DNA from: Verrucomicrobiota bacterium
GTDB lineage: Bacteria; Verrucomicrobiota; Verrucomicrobiia; Verrucomicrobiales; Akkermansiaceae
Direction: 5' to 3'
Assembly (NCBI GenBank): GCA_026397695.1
Contig: JAPLUJ010000322.1
Location: 1-6,015 of the forward strand
Length of the DNA: 6,015 bases
Positions 1 through 5,443 of the stretch are shown piece after piece; position 1 is the first letter of the stretch, and the number at the start of each line of letters is the position of its first letter. Under the pieces are notes generated by a model. The model had not been told where the DNA came from, did not search any database, and worked only from the letters and a program-made list of their open reading frames with translations. A program made the position numbers and the translations under genes.

Positions 1-763
1 CGTAGCCGCTGAGAAAGAGCGCGGTTTCGGCGGGCAGATGGGCAAAGAGCGGCCTTGACTCTATCAGGTATCGTTCCAGCCACCACGCGGCGCGTTCCCC
101 AACCGGCAGCAGGCGGCTCTTGCCGGCCTTGCCCTTGCGCACCAGCAGGGTGCGGGCGGATGGATCAAAATCGCCGTGGTCGAGACGGGTCATTTCCGTG
201 CGCCGCACGCCCGTGGCATAGAAGAGTTCGAGGATGGTGCGGTCGCGCAGGCCGAAGGGATCGGCGGTGTCGGGCAGCGCTAACAGCCGCTGGATCTCGT
301 CATCGCCGAGGCATTTGGGCAGGTGGCTGGCTTGTTTGCGCGGCAGGTCGAGGTCGCAGGCCGGGTTGGCCGGGATCGCGCCGGAGCGGCACAGCCAGGC
401 GAAAAACCGGCGGATCGCTCCGAGCCGCGCGAGTTGGGTGTTGACGACCAGGGGCTCACTGGTGCGGGGCGAGCGGTAATGATTGTTGTTATGGTTGGGC
501 TTCTGGTTGGTGAGACCGATCGGCTGGGCGGGTTCGTTTTGCACATTGTGGGGCCAGTGCGGTTGCATGAGCACGGCGTTGACCTGCTTGAGATCGACGG
601 TCTTGATCTGGCACTCCGGGAAATCGCTCCGGGTCACCAGGTGGCGGCGGACCCGTGTTGCCTTAGCGGCGAGGATTGGGCGAAACTGCACACCACACAC
701 GCCGGGGAAGCGATTGATGAAATGATATAGAGTGGTCGGTTGGGGGCATGCCGGAGTTTGCAT
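1..763 (-). CDS. Tyrosine recombinase/integrase (XerC/XerD-like), 3' part beyond left edge
   Basis: This is a site-specific DNA recombinase of the tyrosine (phage integrase) family; 254 codons are visible. Residues from about 95 on match the family: a core-binding stretch with NTQLARLGAIRRFFAWL (about 110-126), a linker rich in leucine and proline, then the start of the catalytic domain with LRDRTILELFYATGVRRTEM. R187 in GVRRTE is the probable first catalytic arginine, and the beta-hairpin RKGKAGKSRLLPV (about 209-221) carries the catalytic lysine region. The HxxR and tyrosine motifs would lie outside the window. Residues 1-94 do not look like a usual SAM-like N-terminal domain and include an Asn/Pro-rich stretch (about 73-94). 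GC by codon position there, counted by eye, is still typical of coding in this frame (roughly 62/38/82%). ATG at 763 is chosen as the first start after the upstream gene; ATG at 568 is an alternative. No clear ribosome-binding site. The gene could be chimeric or decaying. Confidence 0.8.
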   Translation of the reverse strand, partial: MQTPACPQPTTLYHFINRFPGVCGVQFRPILAAKATRVRRHLVTRSDFPECQIKTVDLKQVNAVLMQPHWPHNVQNEPAQPIGLTNQKPNHNNNHYRSPRTSEPLVVNTQLARLGAIRRFFAWLCRSGAIPANPACDLDLPRKQASHLPKCLGDDEIQRLLALPDTADPFGLRDRTILELFYATGVRRTEMTRLDHGDFDPSARTLLVRKGKAGKSRLLPVGERAAWWLERYLIESRPLFAHLPAETALFLSGY

Positions 764-786
764 CAAAGCTACATCTATATCCCGGA

Positions 787-1707
787 TTACCAGGCCTTGA
801 GGCTCAGGCCGATCTGCCCGAAGAACGCGCTGTCCATATCTTCGTCGAGAATCTTGTTGTCGCCATCGGGATCGCTGTATTCCAGGCTGTTGGCAAAAAC
901 CAGACCGGCGCCCGCGTTGAGCCAGAGTTTGCCGGTGAGTCTGCGGCTGACGAAGGCGCCCACCTGATAGGACGAGAGGTCGACCGACTTTGAATCGCCG
1001 AAATCATCGGTGATGTTCCAGATGCCACCGCCCGGCTTGCCGCGCAGGCTGAAGCTCCAGTCTTCGTTGGGCGCATAGGAGGCGACGGCGAGCGGGCCAT
1101 ACAAGCCGATGCGGGTTTTATCATTGACCACCCAGTCGAAGTTGATGCCGGGGCACACCCAGGTATCGCCATTGAGGTTGAGCACTGCGGCACCTGCGGC
1201 GAGAGTAAAGGAGTCGCTGAAGCGATAGCCCACGCCAGCGGCGATATCGAAGGTGAAATCGTCACCATTGATGTGCTGAAAGTCGCTGGCGAGTTCAGCA
1301 CGAGCCCAGGCACCGTAGAACCAGGGTGAGGCATCGCTCATATTCACGGCGGCAAGGTGGAGGGATAGTGAATGGAGATCCTCATCGCCAGCCACCCTGG
1401 GATATTTTCCGTCAAAGTCGAAATCAAAGGACGTTAGTCCGTATTGCACTGCCGGTACGATCATGATGTCAGTGCCGAGATTGATGGGTTTGGAAAGCAG
1501 AAAGAGGCACTCGAACTCGGTCACGCTGAGACTGCCGTCGAGATCATCGAAATCCATGCCATGGGTGTAGGTAAAGGATCCCATTGCGACATTGAGGCCG
1601 GTAAACTGCGATGCGGTGGGTGCGACTCTGACGGATGCAGGTTGGTCGGCGGATGCTCCGAAGAGGCAGCCCAACCAGATTGCTGCGATAAGTTTGGGGT
1701 TAGTCAT
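787..1707 (-). CDS. Exported outer-membrane beta-barrel protein, DUF6268-like
   Basis: This encodes a 306-residue protein. Residues 1-20 form a signal peptide: a short charged start (MTNPK), a hydrophobic core LIAAIWLGCLFG and an ASA-D cleavage site. The mature part is rich in alternating polar/hydrophobic strands, Gly and aromatic residues, and Asp-rich loops, with strands such as FTFDIAAGVGYRF (151-163), KLWLNAGAGLVFA (260-272) and a final FFGQIGLSLKAW. This is the pattern of an outer-membrane barrel, and it resembles the DUF6268 proteins common in Verrucomicrobiota. The substrate or role is unknown. The last residue is Trp, where barrels more often end in Phe. A loop DPDGDNKILDED (279-290) resembles an acidic calcium-binding loop. 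Starting at 1782 would add 25 residues before the signal peptide, so ATG at 1707 is preferred. No Shine-Dalgarno sequence is seen. The integrase gene follows 23 bases downstream on the same strand. The barrel assignment is firmer than the family assignment. Confidence 0.8.
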   Translation of the reverse strand: MTNPKLIAAIWLGCLFGASADQPASVRVAPTASQFTGLNVAMGSFTYTHGMDFDDLDGSLSVTEFECLFLLSKPINLGTDIMIVPAVQYGLTSFDFDFDGKYPRVAGDEDLHSLSLHLAAVNMSDASPWFYGAWARAELASDFQHINGDDFTFDIAAGVGYRFSDSFTLAAGAAVLNLNGDTWVCPGINFDWVVNDKTRIGLYGPLAVASYAPNEDWSFSLRGKPGGGIWNITDDFGDSKSVDLSSYQVGAFVSRRLTGKLWLNAGAGLVFANSLEYSDPDGDNKILDEDMDSAFFGQIGLSLKAW

Positions 1708-1714
1708 CGGCGGG

Positions 1715-1742
1715 ATTTTAGCGTCCCCGCCCGCGCCAACAA
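1715..1742 (-). promoter_or_regulatory. Possible sigma70-type promoter of the outer-membrane protein gene
   Basis: Read on the minus strand, TTGTTG (1742-1737), a 16-base spacer and TAAAAT (1720-1715) resemble a -35/-10 pair (3/6 and 5/6 matches). Transcription would begin near 1708, almost at the ATG at 1707, which would give a leaderless or near-leaderless message. That fits the missing ribosome-binding site. The -35 match is weak and the -10 could be chance. Confidence 0.25.
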
Positions 1743-1989
1743 TCACAAATACTGGTACCTGATCCAGATCACCAGCAACCACGGTGCCGACGTGCGCTTC
1801 TTGCCCAGATCATCAAGGGCGGGAGCGGATTGCCCGTCGTGCAGGCGCTCTGTGGTGCTCTTGAAGCCGTCGCGCAGGGATGGCGCGTGGTGGCCTGCGG
1901 TCAACGCGCCTGGCACAAACTCGCGCCATAAGGACAACGCGGCGATTTCATCGGCATTGTCTGCCGCCGCCCTGCCGTGGGGGGGTGCG

Positions 1990-2017
1990 CTCTTTGCTCT
2001 TTGCACTTTGCACTTTG
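1990..2017. repeat. Heptad tandem repeat, four copies (CTCTTTG x2, CACTTTG x2)
   Basis: Four consecutive 7-base units are visible: CTCTTTG, CTCTTTG, CACTTTG, CACTTTG, followed by a partial CTC. The last unit ends 25 bases before the chosen ATG of the ATPase gene. The units differ only at the second base, so copies appear to have duplicated pairwise. A run of seven G lies immediately upstream (1979-1985). Such short repeats can change copy number by slippage. A change here would alter leader spacing, or shift the frame if translation began at the in-frame GTG at 1977. Confidence 0.85.
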
Positions 2018-2042
2018 CTCAGTGCAGGCCACGCTGCGGCGC

Positions 2043-4409
2043 ATGGCGAGTTGCGCACATTGCGGAACGGAGTTTTCTGCGGGAGCGGTGGGCGAGCGCT
2101 TTTGTTGTCGGGGTTGCGAGTATGTGGCGGAGTTGATCGCCGAGCAGGGATTCGAGCAATTTTATGCGCTGAAACAAGGGTTGGCAGTGGCACCGGTGCG
2201 CAGTCGGCCGTTCGAGGAGCACGATTATTCCTGGCTCGGGCCAAAGGTGTTAGAGGCGGAGCGCAGGGCGGGCGATCACGGTGGCGCGGCGCGGTTGGAA
2301 CTGCGGTTGGAGGGGATTTCGTGTGTCGGTTGCGTGTGGTTGGTGGAAAAGTTGTTTGCGCGGTACCCGGGGAGCCTGCGTGCTGCGGCGCACCCCGCGA
2401 GCGGGCGGGTGCATCTCGAGTGGGTGCCGGGGCAATGTGCGCTTGAGCCGTTTCTGCGGGAACTCTGCCAATTCGGTTATGTGGCAGCCCCCGCCGGCGC
2501 GACGGGAGGCGACCGCGCAGCACGGCATCTAACAGCAAGGCTGGGGCTGTGCGGGGCCTTCGCCCTCAACACGATGGCATTCTCGCTGCCGGTCTATCTG
2601 GGGATGTCCGAGGATTTTGAATTCGCCGGATTGTTCCAACTGATCGCTTTTCTATCAGCGACGTTGGCGCTGCTGGTGGGCGGCGGGTATTTCATGGACC
2701 GCGCGTGGCGGGCGGTGCGGGCCGGTTCGCTGCACATCGACCTGCCGATTGCGCTGGGATTGATGGCGGGCTACCTCGGATCGGTCGCCGGATGGGTGCT
2801 GGGCAGCGAGCGCTTGATGTATTTCGACTTCGTCTCGATCTTCGTGTTCCTGATGCTGGGCGGGCGCTACCTGCAAACCATGGCGGTCGAGCGCAACCGG
2901 CGGCGCCTGGTCCGCCAACATCCGGTGCCGGCAGCCGTGCCACGCGCGGCTGACCCGGATATCACCGTCGGCCGGGAGAACATCGTGCCGGGACTGCGGT
3001 TCTTGTTAGATCCGGGTCAGGCGCTGCCGGTAAGCGGCGTATTGGCTGCGGACGAGGCGGATTTTTCCTTGGAATGGATCTACGGCGAGGCCGCGGCGGT
3101 GCGGTTTGCGGCGGGATCCAGATTGCCCGCCGGGGCGATCCTGCTGAGCCGGACACGGGCGGTGGTGGAAGCGGATGATCGGTGGGAGAATTCATTGTTA
3201 GAAAAACTAACGGCCCCCGCGAGCGACGAGCGGCGGGCTCCCGGGCTGGACCAACTGCTGCGGATCTATCTGATTGGCGTGTTGCTGGCGGGTGTCCTGG
3301 CCCTGGCATTCTGGGGATGGCGGGGTGCCTGGCTCACCGGGGTGCAGGCGATGATTTCGGTGTTCGTGGTATCCTGTCCGTGTGCGCTGGGGGTGGCGAT
3401 TCCGCTGGCGGACGACATGGCGGCCGCGGCGATGGAGCGGGTGGGCGTGTTTGTTAGATCGGCGACGCTGTGGCCGCGCTTGCAGCGGGTTCGCCGGGTG
3501 ATTTTCGACAAAACCGGAACCTTGACGCTGGAGCGGCCGGTATTGGAAAACCCGGATGCGGTATGCGGACTCGACGACGCGGCGGCACTGGCACTGGCGC
3601 GCCTGACCCGGAGTTCGCTGCATCCGGCGGCGCGGTCGTTGCTGGAAACCCTCGGCAACCGCGGCCAAAAATTGTTAGCAAAAGAGGGACCGGGCGAACC
3701 CCGCGAGTTTCCGGGACGTGGCGTCTGCGTGATGACCGGGGATGACCAGTGGTCGCTGGGCAAGGCCGGCTGGGCGGGTGACGGATCGGACGCCGCTGCC
3801 GATGGACCGCCCGCCAGTGAACTCCGGATGAATGGACAACTGCGGGCGTCGTTCTGTTTCCGCGAGTCGCTGCGTCCGGGTGCGCTTGCCATGCTGCGGA
3901 GCTTGGAGCGCAACGGGCTCTCGCTGCACATCCTTTCGGGCGACCACCCGGCAAAAGTGCAACAACTGGCCCGGGTTCTGGGACTCCCGTTAGATCGGGC
4001 GCTGGGGGGACTGAGCCCGGAGGAAAAAGCCGCCCGTGTGCAAGAGCTCGACTGTCAGGACACGCTTTATCTGGGGGATGGCGCGAATGATTCGCTGGCC
4101 TTCGACGCCGCGCTGGTAACTGGCACGCCGGTGGTGGACCGCAGTCTGCTGGAATCCAAGGCGGACTTTTACCTGCTGGGATCGGGCCTGACATTTCTCC
4201 CCGGTTTGCTGGGCACGGCGGCGGCGCGGGCGGCGGCGGTGCGGGCGGCATTCGGTTTTGCCCTGGTTTACAATTTCACCACCGTGGTTATTTCCATGGC
4301 CGGGAGAATGAGTCCGCTGTTGGCAGCCATCCTGATGCCGCTCAGCTCCATTGCATCGATTCTGATCGTCGCGACAATTTCCCGCAGAAAATCACCGAAC
4401 AATAGTTGA
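2043..4409 (+). CDS. Copper-type P1B ATPase with N-terminal metal-binding domain, CcoI/FixI-like
   Basis: This is a 788-residue inner-membrane pump that couples ATP hydrolysis to heavy-metal (probably Cu+) transport; CcoI/FixI relatives supply copper for cbb3 oxidase assembly. Domains in order: a Cys-rich metal-binding segment with C4xxC7 and FCCRGC (20-25), a heavy-metal-associated domain with GISCVGC (91-97), about eight membrane helices (near 165-190, 197-217, 230-253, 257-278, 404-426, 431-456, 733-755, 758-779), CPC at 445-447, phosphorylated D489 in DKTGTLT, HP at 527-528, SGD at 632-634, and GDGAND at 678-683. Y743-N744 and M765xxSS769 match the Cu+ type. The actuator loop reads YGE (347-349) instead of TGE, with PVSG (329-332) where PxDG is usual. 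ATG at 2043 is chosen because the Cys motif follows at once; GTG at 1977 would add 22 residues encoded by the G7 run and heptad repeat. No ccoNOP genes are in view, so the oxidase role is inferred. Confidence 0.93.
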   Translation: MASCAHCGTEFSAGAVGERFCCRGCEYVAELIAEQGFEQFYALKQGLAVAPVRSRPFEEHDYSWLGPKVLEAERRAGDHGGAARLELRLEGISCVGCVWLVEKLFARYPGSLRAAAHPASGRVHLEWVPGQCALEPFLRELCQFGYVAAPAGATGGDRAARHLTARLGLCGAFALNTMAFSLPVYLGMSEDFEFAGLFQLIAFLSATLALLVGGGYFMDRAWRAVRAGSLHIDLPIALGLMAGYLGSVAGWVLGSERLMYFDFVSIFVFLMLGGRYLQTMAVERNRRRLVRQHPVPAAVPRAADPDITVGRENIVPGLRFLLDPGQALPVSGVLAADEADFSLEWIYGEAAAVRFAAGSRLPAGAILLSRTRAVVEADDRWENSLLEKLTAPASDERRAPGLDQLLRIYLIGVLLAGVLALAFWGWRGAWLTGVQAMISVFVVSCPCALGVAIPLADDMAAAAMERVGVFVRSATLWPRLQRVRRVIFDKTGTLTLERPVLENPDAVCGLDDAAALALARLTRSSLHPAARSLLETLGNRGQKLLAKEGPGEPREFPGRGVCVMTGDDQWSLGKAGWAGDGSDAAADGPPASELRMNGQLRASFCFRESLRPGALAMLRSLERNGLSLHILSGDHPAKVQQLARVLGLPLDRALGGLSPEEKAARVQELDCQDTLYLGDGANDSLAFDAALVTGTPVVDRSLLESKADFYLLGSGLTFLPGLLGTAAARAAAVRAAFGFALVYNFTTVVISMAGRMSPLLAAILMPLSSIASILIVATISRRKSPNNS
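3197..3211. repeat. Perfect inverted repeat GTTAG-AAAAA-CTAAC inside the ATPase gene
   Basis: GTTAG (3197-3201) and CTAAC (3207-3211) are exact reverse complements separated by five A, within codons for SLLEKLT of the ATPase. The stem is only five pairs long, three of them A-T, so a stable RNA hairpin is unlikely. It is listed because GTTAG recurs through the window. Confidence 0.5.
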
Positions 4410-4434
4410 ATTCCTCTGCAAAGCCCGTTATTCT
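4406..4434 (+). promoter_or_regulatory. Possible sigma70-type promoter for the PocR-AraC regulator
   Basis: TTGAAT (4406-4411) and TATTCT (4429-4434) are separated by exactly 17 bases and match the -35 and -10 consensus at 4 of 6 positions each. The predicted start near 4441 lies about 20 bases before the ATG at 4460. The -35 overlaps the ATPase stop codon. The regulator could therefore be transcribed on its own as well as by read-through from the ATPase. Confidence 0.35.
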
Positions 4435-4459
4435 AGCCCCGTCTTCCGCACCCTTGATA

Positions 4460-5383
4460 ATGACAACCGCCATTCAACCCCATCAGGAATTCGAGAACTC
4501 ACTGCTTCGGCGCATTGCGCATTCGGATCGTTATAAAATGCATCAAGAAGCGTTCCGCATCGCGACCGGGCTGCCGTTGCGACTCGTGTCTGCGGATCCT
4601 GACGGCTGGAGCCTGTGCGATCAAAACATCAACCGCAGCCCGTTCTGCGAATCGCTCAACCTCATCGAAAGCACCTGCGACGCCTGCGTTGAAACCAATC
4701 GCCGCCTGATGAACGAGGCCGAGGTCAACGGTGCCACCACGTGCCATTGTTTCGCCGGGTTGTGCGCGACGGCGGTGCCGATCCGCATGGGTGCCACCGT
4801 CATCGGCTACCTGAAAACCGGCCAGGTCTTCAGCAAGACCCCGACCGAGGAACAGTTCAAACAACTGCTCGGGGCGATCGGTCGCAAATCCTTGAACAAG
4901 ACCACGCGCGAGCAACTCAAAAAGGCCTATTTGCAAACCCGCTTTGTCAAGCCGCTGCGCTATCAGAGCATGGTCACGCTGCTGCAGAGTTTCGCCGAAC
5001 AACTCAGCGAACAGGCTGAATCGCTCGCCATCATCGAGGAAGGGAGGGAACCGTCCGCCATCACCAAGGCCCGGAAATACATCCATGCCAACCTCGAACA
5101 ACCGTTGCCGCTGGGCCTTGTCGCCAGTCAGGCGGGTCTGAGCGAGTCGCATTTCTGCCGGCTTTTCAAGGATTCCGTGGGGCTGACACTCACCGATTAT
5201 GTCAACCGCTGCCGCATCGAATGGGCGAAGCGCGAGTTGCTGAAACACGAAGCACGCATTTCCGAAATAGCATTCATGATAGGCTATCAGTCGCTATCGC
5301 AATTCAACCGGAGTTTCGCCCGCATTGTGGGGCTGTCCCCCACCCTTTATCGACGGGAGCGGCTCGCACGGGCGGCCTCGTGA
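4460..5383 (+). CDS. AraC-family transcriptional regulator with PocR sensory domain
   Basis: This is a 307-residue cytoplasmic DNA-binding regulator. Residues about 24-185 form a PocR-type ligand-binding domain: TGLPLRLV (36-43), PFC (61-63), CDAC (73-76), CHCFAGLCATAVPI (95-108) and GYLKTGQVF (116-124). Seven cysteines lie between 53 and 102 (53, 63, 73, 76, 95, 97, 102), several at positions conserved in PocR domains. Residues about 200-300 are an AraC DNA-binding domain with two helix-turn-helix units, the first around LVASQAGLSESHFCRLFK and the second around ISEIAFMIGYQSLSQFNRSF, ending in the usual GLSPTLYRR. The length is ordinary for this architecture. ATG at 4460 is chosen; a TTG at 4406 overlapping the ATPase stop would add 18 residues not needed by the domain. 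No clear ribosome-binding site. It begins 50 bases after the ATPase stop, so it may control that gene. The ligand is unknown; PocR itself responds to 1,2-propanediol. Confidence 0.92.
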   Translation: MTTAIQPHQEFENSLLRRIAHSDRYKMHQEAFRIATGLPLRLVSADPDGWSLCDQNINRSPFCESLNLIESTCDACVETNRRLMNEAEVNGATTCHCFAGLCATAVPIRMGATVIGYLKTGQVFSKTPTEEQFKQLLGAIGRKSLNKTTREQLKKAYLQTRFVKPLRYQSMVTLLQSFAEQLSEQAESLAIIEEGREPSAITKARKYIHANLEQPLPLGLVASQAGLSESHFCRLFKDSVGLTLTDYVNRCRIEWAKRELLKHEARISEIAFMIGYQSLSQFNRSFARIVGLSPTLYRRERLARAAS

Positions 5384-5428
5384 TGGAAGGTTTTCTTGCT
5401 TGCCGAATGATGTTTTTTTTCGCCCTCT

Positions 5429-5432
5429 GAGG
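5429..5432 (+). promoter_or_regulatory. Weak ribosome-binding site (GAGG) of the kinase gene
   Basis: GAGG lies 11 bases before the ATG at 5444, slightly farther than the usual spacing. It supports the chosen start, which also places the glycine-rich loop at the expected distance from the N-terminus. Confidence 0.35.
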
Positions 5433-5443
5433 CACACCAAATC

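Larger units (their letters stand above)
1708..2042. other. Divergent intergenic region with coding-like vestige, no assignable gene
   Basis: This 335-base gap separates the minus-strand barrel gene from the plus-strand ATPase. Two readings look partly like protein. On the plus strand, 1738-1800 reads NNHKYWYLIQITSNHGADV, and after one frame change 1797-1928 reads LLAQIIKGGSGLPVVQALC and continues to WHKLAP with a TAA at 1929-1931. On the minus strand, an open frame of 87 codons runs from a GTG at 2006 to a TGA at 1743, with no internal ATG. GC by position over 1797-1928, counted by eye, is about 77/52/70% in the plus reading, which fits the minus frame at least as well. I recognise neither product. 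It could be the relic of a lost gene or simply GC-biased spacer. The gap also holds a G7 run (1979-1985) and a heptad repeat. Confidence 0.35.

Noticed and set aside
323..730. Plus-strand open frame opposite the integrase N-terminus
   Set aside because: The minus-strand frame has the stronger coding pattern (about 62/38/82% GC by position) and continues into integrase motifs.
1516..1551. EF-hand loop at residues 53-64 of the barrel protein
   Set aside because: Position 1 of the loop is Phe instead of Asp when the Gly is aligned, so the pattern does not fit.
1648..1707. Lipobox in the signal peptide of the barrel protein (WLGC)
   Set aside because: The residue at -3 is Trp, not Leu/Val/Ile, and a normal ASA-D cleavage site follows.
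1990..2017. Heptad repeat as a CRISPR array
   Set aside because: Units are 7 bases long and directly abutting, with no spacers.
1444..2136. Plus-strand open frame (230 codons) spanning the barrel gene start, the gap and the ATPase start
   Set aside because: It crosses two real genes in other frames. Over 1797-1928 its GC by codon position is not coding-like, since the second position is richer than the first.
4201..4250. GCG-rich low-complexity stretch near the end of the ATPase gene
   Set aside because: It encodes the Ala/Arg-rich start of the seventh membrane helix, which is normal in a GC-rich gene.
3454..4251. Long minus-strand open frame (265 codons) opposite the ATPase
   Set aside because: It is Pro/Ala/Arg-rich with no known motif and lies entirely opposite a gene whose catalytic motifs are clear; high GC produces such antisense frames.
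4499..5248. Minus-strand open frame (249 codons) opposite the PocR-AraC gene
   Set aside because: It is opposite a well-supported regulator, has no recognisable domain, and is explained by GC-rich third positions.
5413..5420. Run of eight T as a rho-independent terminator after the regulator
   Set aside because: No stable GC-rich hairpin precedes it.
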